From: Roseovarius mucosus
GTDB lineage: Bacteria; Pseudomonadota; Alphaproteobacteria; Rhodobacterales; Rhodobacteraceae
Length of the DNA stretch: 64,000 nt
Reading direction: 5' to 3'
Assembly (NCBI RefSeq): GCF_002080415.1
Contig: NZ_CP020474.1
Coordinates: forward strand, 3,733,501-3,797,500
A program made the translations under genes and the position numbers. The notes under the pieces are model-generated. The model saw nothing but the letters and a program-made list of their open reading frames with translations, did not search any database and had not been told where the DNA came from. Numbering within the stretch: position 1 is the stretch's first letter; every line of letters starts with the position of its first letter. Positions 51,174 to 59,572 of this stretch are shown here, in pieces.

Positions 51174-52871
51174 ATGGCATTGGATGATCGCAAAGGCGTC
51201 TGGAAATCCGGGGATGGCAAGGGCCGTCGCACCACCAAGGGACGCCAACTTGAAGATGGCGCTTGGGCCGAGGTTCAGGCGCTCTTGGGCGAGGGGCCGC
51301 GCCGCCGCGACCTTTTGATCGAATATCTGCACCGTATTCAGGATAAATTCGGCCATCTCTCGGCGGCCCATCTGCGCGCGCTTGCAGAAGAGCTGCGCCT
51401 GTCGCAGGCCGAAGTCTATGAGGTGGCCAGCTTTTACGCGCATTTCGACGTGGTCCGCGAAGGCGAGACCCCGCCGCCCGCGCTCACCATCTGCGTCTGC
51501 GATTCGCTGAGCTGCGAGCTGGCAGGCGCGCAGGCGCTGAAATCCGCGTTGGAGCAGGGCACAGATCCCACACAGGTCCGTATCCTGCGCGCGCCCTGCA
51601 TGGGGCGTTGTGATACGGCCCCGGTGGTGGAGCTGGGCCATCATCACATCGACCACGCCACACCCGAAAGCGTCTTGGCTGCCGTCGCCGCAGGCGACAC
51701 ACACGCCCACGTGCCCGCCTATGAGGCGCTCGATGCCTATCGCACCGCTGGCGGCTATGCCACGCTGGCCGATCTGCGCGCGACACGAAATGCCGATGCC
51801 GAATTCGAGCGCGTGCAGCAAACCCTGCTGGATGCGGGTCTGCGCGGCCTTGGCGGTGCGGGCTTCCCCTCGGGGCGCAAATGGGGCTTTGTGCGCGCCG
51901 AACCCGGCCCGCGCTATCTGGCTGTCAATGGCGACGAAGGCGAGCCGGGCACCTTCAAGGACCGCTATTACCTCGAGCGCACGCCGCACCTCTTCCTTGA
52001 GGGCATGCTGATCGCCGCTTGGGCGGTCGAGGCAGAGCGCTGCTTCATCTACATGCGCGATGAATATCCCGCTGTGCTCGATATCCTCGCCACCGAGATT
52101 GCGGCACTGGAGGCCGCAGATCTCATCAAGCCCGGCTATGTCGAGCTGCGTCGCGGCGCCGGTGCCTATATCTGCGGCGAAGAAAGCGCGATGATCGAAT
52201 CAATCGAGGGCAAGCGCGGGCTGCCGCGCCACCGCCCGCCATTCGTGGCGCAGGTGGGGATTTTCAACCGCCCCACCCTGGTCAATAACGTCGAAACGCT
52301 GCTTTGGGTCACGCGCATCCTGCGCGAGGGGCCGGAAATCCTGAATACGGTCGAGCTGAATGGCCGCAAGGGGCTTCGCTCTTACTCGGTGTCGGGGCGC
52401 GTGAAAAACCCCGGTGTCCACCTCCTGCCCGCAGGCTCCACCATCACCGACATTATTGCGGCGGCGGGGGGCATGCTTGATGGGCATACGTTCAAGGCCT
52501 ATCAGCCCGGCGGTCCGTCCTCCGGCCTTCTGCCGGCGTCGATGCATGACGTTCCGCTCGATTTCGACACTCTGCAACCGCATGGCACCTTTATCGGGTC
52601 GGCGGCTGTGGTGGTGCTCTCGGATCACGACCGGGCGCGTGATGCGGCACTCAACATGCTGCGCTTCTTTGAAGACGAAAGCTGTGGGCAATGCACCCCC
52701 TGCCGGGTGGGCTGTGAAAAGGCGGTCAAGCTGATGCAGGCCGACACTTGGGATCAGCCGCTCCTGACAGAGCTGTGCACCGCCATGTCCGATGCCAGCA
52801 TCTGCGGTCTCGGTCAGGCCGCGCCCAATCCCATCCGTCTGACGATGAAGCATTTCGCCGACGAGATCTGA
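51174..52871 (+). CDS. Fused NuoE-NuoF-type NADH/formate dehydrogenase beta subunit (orphan)
   Basis: A 565-residue fusion. Residues ~20-170 form a NuoE-like thioredoxin-fold 2Fe-2S domain (VCDSLSCELAG and APCMGRCDTAPVV supply the Cys). Residues ~200-560 are NuoF-like with the NADH-binding LRGLGGAGFPSGRKWGF, GDEGEPGTFKDRY, the FMN motif GAGAYICGEESAM and the 4Fe-4S motif CGQCTPCRVGC. This is the layout of formate dehydrogenase beta (Fdh1B-like). The gene for the molybdenum/tungsten alpha subunit is not adjacent; ftsY follows. ATG 51174 has GAGG upstream; ATG 51165 is an alternative. Confidence 0.9.
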   Translation: MALDDRKGVWKSGDGKGRRTTKGRQLEDGAWAEVQALLGEGPRRRDLLIEYLHRIQDKFGHLSAAHLRALAEELRLSQAEVYEVASFYAHFDVVREGETPPPALTICVCDSLSCELAGAQALKSALEQGTDPTQVRILRAPCMGRCDTAPVVELGHHHIDHATPESVLAAVAAGDTHAHVPAYEALDAYRTAGGYATLADLRATRNADAEFERVQQTLLDAGLRGLGGAGFPSGRKWGFVRAEPGPRYLAVNGDEGEPGTFKDRYYLERTPHLFLEGMLIAAWAVEAERCFIYMRDEYPAVLDILATEIAALEAADLIKPGYVELRRGAGAYICGEESAMIESIEGKRGLPRHRPPFVAQVGIFNRPTLVNNVETLLWVTRILREGPEILNTVELNGRKGLRSYSVSGRVKNPGVHLLPAGSTITDIIAAAGGMLDGHTFKAYQPGGPSSGLLPASMHDVPLDFDTLQPHGTFIGSAAVVVLSDHDRARDAALNMLRFFEDESCGQCTPCRVGCEKAVKLMQADTWDQPLLTELCTAMSDASICGLGQAAPNPIRLTMKHFADEI

Positions 52872-52940
52872 GCCAAGCACAGGCTTCCATCTCCCTCCGA
52901 TCCGCATTAGGTCAGGATTGACACGCGGATCGGAGGGCGC

Positions 52941-54128
52941 ATGGCGTTTTTCTCGAAACTCAAGGAACGGCTGTTCAAATCCTCTTCCAAGCTCGAGGAG
53001 GGGCTGGAGGCGATTGTCGACGAAGGGCGCGCCGACGAGAGCACGCCCGACAGAACACCCCAAACACCACCAGAGACCCCGCCTTCGGTCCCGCCGCCCC
53101 CGTCAGAGGTGCCAGCCCCTACGCCGCAAGAGGCCCCTGTGGCCCCCGCGCCGCAAGAGGTGCCTGCGCCCCTGACCGAAGGAACCGCTCCGCCCCCCCC
53201 TCCCGAGCTGCCGCAGGATTTGCCCGCCGCTGCCCCGCGTTCCGGCATCCTTGGCCGTCTTCTTGGCCGCACCGCGCCTGACAGCGCCCCGCGCCGCGTG
53301 CTCGACGACGCGATGCTTGAAAGCCTTGAGGAATTGCTGATCGCGGCAGATATGGGCGTGGACACGGCGCTGCGCGTCACCGCCAATATGGCCGAAGGGC
53401 GCATGGGCAAACGCCTTTCAACCCAAGAGATCAAGGAACTTTTGGCGCAGGAAATCGCCCGCATCATGGAACCCGTGGCGCGGCCTATGCCGATCTATGC
53501 CAAACGTCCGCAGGTGGTGCTGGTTGTGGGCGTCAACGGCTCGGGCAAGACCACAACCATCGGCAAGCTCGCGGCCCAGTTCAAGGGGGCAGGCAAATCC
53601 GTGGTGATCGCCGCCGGGGATACGTTTCGCGCCGCCGCTGTCGAACAGTTGCAGGTCTGGGGGCAGCGCGCCGGTGTGCCGGTGATGACCGCGCCCGAAG
53701 GCTCGGACCCTGCCAGCCTTGCCTATGACGCCATGACCCGCGCCGAGGCCGAGGGAGCGGACCTCTTGATGATCGACACTGCCGGGCGCTTACAGAACCG
53801 CGCGGACCTGATGGAAGAGCTGGCCAAGATCGTGCGCGTCATCCGCAAGAAAGATCCCTCAGCGCCGCATAACACCCTTCTGGTTCTCGATGCCACCACG
53901 GGACAAAACGCCCTGAGCCAGGTTGCAACCTTCCAGAAACTCGCCGATGTCTCGGGCCTCGTGATGACCAAGCTCGATGGCACCGCGCGTGGCGGTGTGC
54001 TGGTGGCGCTGGCGGATAAATTCGGCCTGCCGATCCATGCCATCGGCGTGGGTGAACAGATCGACGATCTGGCCCCCTTCGATCCGCAAGATTTCGCGGC
54101 CGCCCTTACCGGGCTTGAGGGGAAATGA
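52941..54128 (+). CDS. ftsY: Signal recognition particle receptor FtsY
   Basis: A 395-residue SRP receptor. The N-terminal 90 residues are acidic/Pro-rich (A-domain-like, with repeats of PQE/PAP), followed by the NG domain. GTPase motifs are GVNGSGKTTTIGKLA (G1, about residue 197), DTAGRLQNR (G3) and TKLDGTARGG (G4). It targets ribosome-SRP complexes to the inner membrane. ATG 52941 follows CGGAGGGCGC. Confidence 0.97.
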   Translation: MAFFSKLKERLFKSSSKLEEGLEAIVDEGRADESTPDRTPQTPPETPPSVPPPPSEVPAPTPQEAPVAPAPQEVPAPLTEGTAPPPPPELPQDLPAAAPRSGILGRLLGRTAPDSAPRRVLDDAMLESLEELLIAADMGVDTALRVTANMAEGRMGKRLSTQEIKELLAQEIARIMEPVARPMPIYAKRPQVVLVVGVNGSGKTTTIGKLAAQFKGAGKSVVIAAGDTFRAAAVEQLQVWGQRAGVPVMTAPEGSDPASLAYDAMTRAEAEGADLLMIDTAGRLQNRADLMEELAKIVRVIRKKDPSAPHNTLLVLDATTGQNALSQVATFQKLADVSGLVMTKLDGTARGGVLVALADKFGLPIHAIGVGEQIDDLAPFDPQDFAAALTGLEGK

Positions 54129-54170
54129 TCGGTTGCGCCTTTCATCTGGCGTCAAATACCTCGGGGGGTT

Positions 54171-54188
54171 TGGGGGGCTGGCCCCCCA
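54171..54188. repeat. GC-rich hairpin between ftsY and the transporter gene
   Basis: TGGGGGGC and GCCCCCCA around TG form a perfect 8-bp stem in the 76-bp gap. It has no U-run, so it is not a typical terminator. Function unknown. Confidence 0.35.
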
Positions 54189-54204
54189 TGGCCATTGCCT
54201 CTGA

Positions 54205-55107
54205 ATGAGCGCTTGGCTGATTTCGCTCGAGGGCACCGAGGCGGGGCATCAACTTGCCATGGCCCTTGCCCTCTTGGCGGCGCTCTTGCATGCAATCTTT
54301 GGGGCGCTGCAAAAGGGGCGGCACGATCCTTGGCTCAGCCGCGGGGTGATAGATGCGAGCTACGCCACCATGGCCGCACCCTTTGCCCTCTTCGTCGTGC
54401 CCTGGCCCGAGGCGCATATGTGGCCCATCTTTGCCGGCGCTGTGGTGATCCATATCGGCTATAAGGTGTTGCAGGCCATGGCCTATACGCGCGGTGCCTA
54501 TACCGTGGTCTACCCCGTTGTGCGTGGCACCGGGCCGCTGTTCACCGTGATCGGGGCCTATGCGATTTTCGGAGAAGTGTTCACGCCGGTGCAATGGCTG
54601 GGGGTGGGCGTGCTGCTGTGCGGTATCTACGGGCTTGCGGTCTATAATCTGCGCACGCTCACGCTCAACCGCGATACCATGCCGCTGGCGCTGGGGCTGG
54701 CGGTGGCAACGGGGCTCTTTGTGGCGCTTTACACCACCTATGACGCCTACGGCATCCGCGCCACCGCAGATCCCTTTACGTTTCTCGCGTGGTTTTTCTT
54801 TCTCGATGGGCTGACGATCCCGCCTTTCGCCTATCTGCGCTGGCGCAACATGCCAGAGCGGCCCGCCGTCGGCGCCTTGATGCTGCGCGGGGTCACGGGC
54901 GGGGTGGTTGCGTTCTTCTCCTTCGGCTCGATCATGCTGGCCACCCGCCTTGACAAGGTAGGCGAGGCGGCGGTGCTGCGCGAGACATCCACTGTTTTTG
55001 CCGCCCTAATTGGCTGGCTTGTGCTCAAGGAAACGGTGGGGCCGCGACGAATTGCGCTCATGTCCTTGATCGCGGCCGGGGCGGTCATAGTTGAGATTGG
55101 CGGCTGA
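54205..55107 (+). CDS. EamA/DMT-type transporter
   Basis: A 300-residue integral membrane protein with about ten helices in two repeated halves, the EamA arrangement. Helices include ALALLAALLHAIFGAL and AAPFALFVVPW; PVVRGTGPLFTVIGAYAIF and ETSTVFAALIGWLVLKE are the paired conserved blocks at the ends of each half. The substrate is unknown. ATG 54205 is chosen as the first in the conserved N-terminus, with no strong ribosome site. Confidence 0.87.
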   Translation: MSAWLISLEGTEAGHQLAMALALLAALLHAIFGALQKGRHDPWLSRGVIDASYATMAAPFALFVVPWPEAHMWPIFAGAVVIHIGYKVLQAMAYTRGAYTVVYPVVRGTGPLFTVIGAYAIFGEVFTPVQWLGVGVLLCGIYGLAVYNLRTLTLNRDTMPLALGLAVATGLFVALYTTYDAYGIRATADPFTFLAWFFFLDGLTIPPFAYLRWRNMPERPAVGALMLRGVTGGVVAFFSFGSIMLATRLDKVGEAAVLRETSTVFAALIGWLVLKETVGPRRIALMSLIAAGAVIVEIGG

Positions 55108-55148
55108 ATGCGCCACAAGCAGCCTAAGCGATAAGGAAACCTGAGACT

Positions 55149-55760
55149 ATGGATGACACGCAGCCACCCAAATGGGCCAAGCCGGTTCTGGAATTCGGCC
55201 CCGTGCTGGGCTTTTTCGCCGCCTATCTCTGGCTCAAGGATCGGGTCTTTACCATCGGCGGCACCGAATATGAGGGCTTTATCGTCGTCACCGCAGGATT
55301 CATCCCGGTATTTCTGATCTCGATGGGCCTATTGTGGCGGCTCACCGGTCATCTCAGCCGGATGCAGGTGGTCACGGCAGTTCTTATCGTGGTCTTTGGC
55401 GGGCTCAGCGTCTGGTTCAACGATCCCCGTTTCTTCAAGATGAAGCCAACGATGATCTATCTGCTGTTTGGCGGTGTGCTGGGATACGGCCTGATGCGTG
55501 GGCGCTCGTATCTGCAATATGTCATGGATGGGGTGATGCCCCTGACCGATGCGGGGTGGATGATTCTCACCCGGCGCCTGATGCTGTTCTTCTTCGGTCT
55601 CGCTCTGCTGAACGAGGCGATCTGGCGCACCCAGACAGAAGAAATCTGGGTCTATTTCAAGACTTTCGGTCTGACGGCAGCAATCTTTGTGTTCTTTATG
55701 GCGCAAGGGGCCCTGTTTCGCGATCATTCGACCGAAGAAACAGACACCAAAGGCACCTGA
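55149..55760 (+). CDS. yciB: Inner-membrane protein YciB (septation protein A/IspZ family)
   Basis: A 203-residue protein with about five membrane helices. Conserved blocks are KPVLEFGPVLGFFAAYL, FGGLSVWFNDPRFFKMKPT and LLNEAIWRTQTEEIWVYFK, typical of YciB, a protein that interacts with septal and elongation wall synthesis. ATG 55149 follows AAGGAAACC. The neighbouring DMT transporter gene is on the same strand, 41 bp upstream. Confidence 0.93.
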   Translation: MDDTQPPKWAKPVLEFGPVLGFFAAYLWLKDRVFTIGGTEYEGFIVVTAGFIPVFLISMGLLWRLTGHLSRMQVVTAVLIVVFGGLSVWFNDPRFFKMKPTMIYLLFGGVLGYGLMRGRSYLQYVMDGVMPLTDAGWMILTRRLMLFFFGLALLNEAIWRTQTEEIWVYFKTFGLTAAIFVFFMAQGALFRDHSTEETDTKGT

Positions 55761-55762
55761 CA

Positions 55763-55784
55763 GGGCGGGCGTTTATGCCCGCCC
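55763..55784. terminator. Bidirectional hairpin between yciB and the DUF1127 gene
   Basis: GGGCGGGC (55763-55770) and GCCCGCCC (55777-55784) are perfect 8-bp arms with a 6-nt loop, in the gap between convergent stops at 55760 and 55795. Confidence 0.5.
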
Positions 55785-55794
55785 CCCTGTCGTC

Positions 55795-56016
55795 TCAGGC
55801 GTAGAACAGGTCCTTGAAGACGTGATAGACGATGTCTTCGCGGCGCAGCCCCATTCGGGCCAATTCCGCGTCGGATTTCGCTTCCAGCGCTTCGATCCGA
55901 TTGCGTCGCGCGGTGACAGAGGCCTGTTTTTCCAGCCCGCGCACCAGTGCCGCAACAAAGCGTTTCCACCCCTCGCGCAGAGGAGAAGCAGACACATTCG
56001 TTGTAATATTAGCCAT
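55795..56016 (-). CDS. DUF1127 small protein
   Basis: A 73-residue protein. The C-terminal half has the DUF1127 (YjiS-like) signature: RIEALEAKSDAELARMGLRRE, then DIVYHVF, in which DAELARMGL is diagnostic. Known members include small Arg-rich RNA-binding or regulatory proteins (for example CcaF1 in Rhodobacter, recalled). ATG 56016 is set by GAGG six bases upstream; an in-frame ATG at 56058 has poor support. Confidence 0.85.
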   Translation of the reverse strand: MANITTNVSASPLREGWKRFVAALVRGLEKQASVTARRNRIEALEAKSDAELARMGLRREDIVYHVFKDLFYA

Positions 56017-56138
56017 TGGAAACCTCACTTTACGTGGTTTGGTTTCCTCCCTGCTCACTAGATAGGTCAGTCAGATTGACGTGACCAGCGCGGAAATGGA
56101 ATGGCCGGGTTGCAGGTTCTGCATCCCGGCCTTGTATC

Positions 56139-56735
56139 TTACTTCGCCTTGGCCTTGGGTGTGCCTTGCGGCATCGCCGGGGGCGGTGAAGGCTGACGCT
56201 TGGGCGCGCCAGCGTCAACCGGGATCACACGCGCAGTGGGTTGCGAAGTGGTCTGTGCCGCGGTTGGTGCCGCGCTTGTCGCGGGTGCTACCGGCTTTGG
56301 TGCGGGGGCCGCCTCAGCCACGGGTGCGGGCTTGGGCGCGGCCATCGGCACCGGTTGCACGGCAGGCTTCACCTCGGTCAGCGGGGCGGGTTTTGCAGCA
56401 ACGGCAGGGGCCGCAGGTGCTGCGGCCTGCTGCACGGGGGGTGTCACCGGGGCAGCAGTTTTGGCCGGTGTGGCCGGGGCGACCGGGGCCACAGCGGCGC
56501 GCGCGGCACGGCGCGGTTTGGCGTTGGCATCCGCCACCTTCGGCTTCGGGGCCGCCTTCGTCTTGACTGGCGTCGCCGGCACAGCCGCCTTTGCCGTCAG
56601 GCTGCGCGACCATATCCCTGTTTTCAGAAACGCCTCGCAATAAACCTGCGCCACGCGCAACTGGTTTTCGACCATAAATCCGGTCAACCGGATTCCGGCG
56701 GCGGACAGTTTCAGCGGAATTTCGGGTGAAAGCAT
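56139..56735 (-). CDS. Ala/Pro/Lys-rich phasin-like protein
   Basis: A 198-residue protein. An N-terminal segment of ~45 residues (LSAAGIRLTGFMVENQLRVAQVY) is helix-forming and amphipathic, as in phasins. The remaining ~150 residues are low-complexity Ala, Pro, Lys and Val repeats resembling the histone-like tail of PhaF. A PhaR-type site (CTGC-N3-GCAG) lies 74 bp upstream. I infer a granule-associated or DNA-binding role, but the function is not established. ATG 56735 follows AAGGACG. Confidence 0.5.
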   Translation of the reverse strand: MLSPEIPLKLSAAGIRLTGFMVENQLRVAQVYCEAFLKTGIWSRSLTAKAAVPATPVKTKAAPKPKVADANAKPRRAARAAVAPVAPATPAKTAAPVTPPVQQAAAPAAPAVAAKPAPLTEVKPAVQPVPMAAPKPAPVAEAAPAPKPVAPATSAAPTAAQTTSQPTARVIPVDAGAPKRQPSPPPAMPQGTPKAKAK

Positions 56736-56808
56736 GAGTTCGTCCTTTTCAGCAGGTGCGCGCTTACGTTTAACGCAAGCGGATCACAAGAATATAACGC
56801 GCGCCACG

Positions 56809-56839
56809 CTGCGTTGCAGCAATTTGACCACAGGTCAAA
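56809..56839. promoter_or_regulatory. PhaR-type site and inverted repeat upstream of the phasin-like gene
   Basis: CTGC-GTT-GCAG (56809-56819) matches the CTGC-N3/4-GCAG target recalled for PhaR of Paracoccus, which represses phasin genes. TTTGACC-ACA-GGTCAAA (56823-56839) is a second inverted repeat. They lie 74-104 bp before the start codon at 56735 and in the gap to folE2, which ends at 56903. Confidence 0.4.
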
Positions 56840-56902
56840 CGACTTTCGCAGCGTTACGCGGATTTCTGCTTAATATTTGGCCATTTTGCCGATTTTCCGG
56901 GC

Positions 56903-58003
56903 TTAGCGCCCATGAATCAGGGTCTGGAACAACCGGGGATCAAGGCTCTGCGCCGCAAAGGTCTCTCCTTCAGTCAAAACGCTGACCGCGTCATGGCTGT
57001 GCAGGCTTTCTTGATGGCTGGCCACGACGCGAAAATCACCAATGCGCGGGTCGGCCAGCAGCTGCTCGCAAAAAAGCCGCGCGGCATCCTCGACAAAGAT
57101 CGGGTTGGCGGCGTTCAACTCAGCAAAGGCCTGTTCATCCTCGCGCTTAACCATGACTTGCGTCTCGGTGGGCACCGCGCGCCGCGCCAGTTCGATCAGG
57201 TCCTCGAACCACAGGCAATCGTCCTCGACCAGTTCCACCGAAATCCGCGCAACAGAGCGCTGCGAATGCGGTGTGGCCAGTTGTCCGCGCGCGGACCGTG
57301 CATGTTCGCTCAATTCCAGCGAACAGGGGCAGGTTGACGAATAGACGTAATCGAGATGCATGAACTTGCGCGTGACGCCGGCGTTCTTCACCAACTCCAT
57401 CGCAATGTCATAATATTGGTAGCCTTCCAGCCCCGACCGCAGCGACCGCACCCGCGCCGGATAAGACAGACGCATCTGCAACCGCGCATCGACCGAGTCG
57501 AGGTCGGTGATGTAATCCGAAAGTGCGGCCTCCATCACATCGGCGCTGAATGTCTTTTCCGCGTGCTTGTAAAAGCTGCGCATGATCCGGGACATGTTGA
57601 TGCCCTTCTTGCCCGCATCAAGACTGACCGTGCCCGTGACCGAGGTCTCAAGCGTCAGATCGCCATTCTCACGGGTATGATAGCGGATCGGCAGACGGAA
57701 ATTGGAAATGCCCACATGCTGCAACTGTTGCCGCGTGCCCCGAATAAGCGATGCGGGACCATTCTGCAGATCGGGCAGGCTTGCCAGATAGGCGGCACTC
57801 GTCGCAAAGCTCTCGGGATATTCCCGCGCCAGCAGCGGATAATTCGCCACCTCGCCCGAGGGCAAAAGCCGCGCAATCGCCGGATCAAGATCGGCCACTT
57901 CTTCTGGCGACGCGGCGCGCGCCCAAGACCGCAGCAGCGCCAGCGCTTCTTTGGCCTCGTCCCGGTCCGGTGCAGGCTTCATCTCAGACGGATGCACATT
58001 CAT
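56903..58003 (-). CDS. folE2: GTP cyclohydrolase FolE2 (type IB)
   Basis: A 366-residue enzyme for the first step of tetrahydrofolate synthesis, with flexible metal use. YSSTCPCSLELSEHARS is the catalytic Cys/metal region and YHTRENGDLTLETSVTGTVSL and CEQLLADPRIGDF-type segments are family blocks. Relevant to the demethylases of this window, which need tetrahydrofolate. ATG 58003. The gene stands alone between the phasin-like gene and metZ. Confidence 0.95.
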   Translation of the reverse strand: MNVHPSEMKPAPDRDEAKEALALLRSWARAASPEEVADLDPAIARLLPSGEVANYPLLAREYPESFATSAAYLASLPDLQNGPASLIRGTRQQLQHVGISNFRLPIRYHTRENGDLTLETSVTGTVSLDAGKKGINMSRIMRSFYKHAEKTFSADVMEAALSDYITDLDSVDARLQMRLSYPARVRSLRSGLEGYQYYDIAMELVKNAGVTRKFMHLDYVYSSTCPCSLELSEHARSARGQLATPHSQRSVARISVELVEDDCLWFEDLIELARRAVPTETQVMVKREDEQAFAELNAANPIFVEDAARLFCEQLLADPRIGDFRVVASHQESLHSHDAVSVLTEGETFAAQSLDPRLFQTLIHGR

Positions 58004-58141
58004 CGCAAAACTTCCCTATCCGCTCTGCCAAACCCTTACATACAGGGTTTCCGCAGGAATTGCCATTATCGTAGGGATTTACGTCAAATGCGGCAAAGCG
58101 GATCATTCAAACCCCGGAAATTACTGAAAAACCTCTCAGCC

Positions 58142-59326
58142 TCAGAATGCTGCCTCCAGCGCGTTCTGAATGTCGCGGATCAGGTCGCCGCAATCCTCCA
58201 GCCCCACGCTCAGCCGCACCAGCCCCGGCGTGATGCCAAGTGCCGCCTTCTGCGCGGCGGGCAGGCGTTGATGGGTGGTGGTGGCGGGATGGGTCACGAT
58301 GGATTTCGCATCCCCCAGATTGTTCGAGATCACCACAATTTCCAGCGCATTGAGAAAGCGGAACGCCGCCTCTTGGCCGCCCTTGAGATCGAGCGCCAGA
58401 ACCGTGCCACCTTCGCCCATCTGCGCGCGCACCAGATCGTGCTGCGGATGGCTGCTCAGCCCCGGATAAATCACCCGCGCCAGCCGCGCATCGCCGTGCA
58501 ACGCCTCGGCAATCGCCTGCGCACTCGCAGTCTGCGCCCGCACCCGCAGATCAATGGTCTCAAGCCCCTTGAGCATGACCCAAGCGGTAAAGGGCGACAT
58601 CGAGCCGCCGGTATGTTTCATATAGGGTTCAACGGTGCCACGGATGAAATCGCGCGTGCCAAGGATAACCCCGCCCAGCGTGCGGCCTTGGCCGTCGATA
58701 TGTTTGGTCGCCGAATAGATCACCACATCCGCGCCCTGTTCAATCGCGCGCGAAAATACCGGTGTGGCAAACACATTATCCACCAGCACGAGCGCCCCCG
58801 CTGCATGCGCCAACTCTGCCACGCTGCGAATATCGACCACGTCGAGCGTCGGGTTTGAAATCGTCTCAAAGAAGACGGCCTTGGTGCCGGGCCGGATCGC
58901 CGCACGCCACTGCTCCAGATCGGTGCCATCGACGAATGTCACCTCGACCCCGAACCGGGTCAGGATTTCTTCGAGCACGTAAAGACAAGAGCCAAAGAGC
59001 GCCCGCGCCGAGACCACGTGATCCCCCGCCCGCAGCAGGGATGTCAGCGCCCCCGACACTGCCGCCATGCCGCTTGCTGTGGCAAAGGCATCCTCGGCCC
59101 CCTCAAGAGCGGCAATCCGGTCCTCGAACATCGCGACGGTGGGGTTGCCATAGCGGGCATAGATGAACTCATCCGCGCCCGCCTTGATGAACCGCGCCTC
59201 TGCCGCCTCGGCGCTGTCATAGACAAACCCTTGGGTGAGGAAAATCGCCTCGCTCACTTCGTTATACTGGCTGCGCCGCGTGCCGCCATGCACCAGTTTG
59301 GTCCGTTTTTGCCAAGTCTCGCTCAT
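58142..59326 (-). CDS. metZ: O-succinylhomoserine sulfhydrylase MetZ
   Basis: A 394-residue PLP enzyme making homocysteine from O-succinylhomoserine and sulfide. YSATKHIDGQGR holds the PLP lysine, with GMAAVSGAL and VDNVFATPVFSRAI as conserved blocks of the Cys/Met metabolism family; QAIAEAL..HGDARLARVIYPGL follows. I start at ATG 59326, where GGAGG lies six bases upstream; TTG 59332 opens the frame. It is preceded by a SAM-II riboswitch and terminator. Confidence 0.95.
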   Translation of the reverse strand: MSETWQKRTKLVHGGTRRSQYNEVSEAIFLTQGFVYDSAEAAEARFIKAGADEFIYARYGNPTVAMFEDRIAALEGAEDAFATASGMAAVSGALTSLLRAGDHVVSARALFGSCLYVLEEILTRFGVEVTFVDGTDLEQWRAAIRPGTKAVFFETISNPTLDVVDIRSVAELAHAAGALVLVDNVFATPVFSRAIEQGADVVIYSATKHIDGQGRTLGGVILGTRDFIRGTVEPYMKHTGGSMSPFTAWVMLKGLETIDLRVRAQTASAQAIAEALHGDARLARVIYPGLSSHPQHDLVRAQMGEGGTVLALDLKGGQEAAFRFLNALEIVVISNNLGDAKSIVTHPATTTHQRLPAAQKAALGITPGLVRLSVGLEDCGDLIRDIQNALEAAF

Positions 59327-59353
59327 ATCCAACCTCCGGGCCGCCTGCCCACG

Positions 59354-59390
59354 AAAAAAGCCCCGACGCGGTCAAGCGAAAGGGGCCTTT
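59354..59390 (-). terminator. Intrinsic terminator between the riboswitch and metZ
   Basis: On the minus strand AAAGGCCCC pairs with GGGGCTTTT (one G-U) across a 17-nt loop and continues in a U-run (TTTTTT), located between the aptamer and the metZ start. It is the likely off-switch of the riboswitch. Confidence 0.8.
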
Positions 59391-59398
59391 CATCCTGA

Positions 59399-59450
59399 CC
59401 TTTTAGCGGTTTGTTTAACGTGGCCCGCAATCCGGTAACAAATCGCCACG
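59399..59450 (-). promoter_or_regulatory. SAM-II riboswitch aptamer
   Basis: On the minus strand it reads, 5' to 3', CGTGGC, GATTTGTTACCGGATTGCGG, GCCACG, then TTAAACAAACCGCTAAAAGG. CGTGGC/GCCACG form the P1 stem; the GATTTG.. ACCGGATTGC strand and the terminal GCTAAAAGG are the highly conserved pseudoknot parts of SAM-II. The length is 52 nt, as in known examples. S-adenosylmethionine binding should favour the terminator at 59354-59390 and lower metZ expression. Confidence 0.92.
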
Positions 59451-59572
59451 GTTGCGACTTACTCCCGCGCGCGCGGATCGTCAACTCTGTCACGCAGGTT
59501 TCACGCAAGCGTCACCAAAGCGACGTCTGCACCGCGTAGCTCTCAACCACAACATCTGGTGGGGTGAGGGAC

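Noticed and set aside
54171..54188. Terminator after ftsY
   Set aside because: The hairpin is strong but has no U-run and lies just before the next start; recorded only as a repeat.
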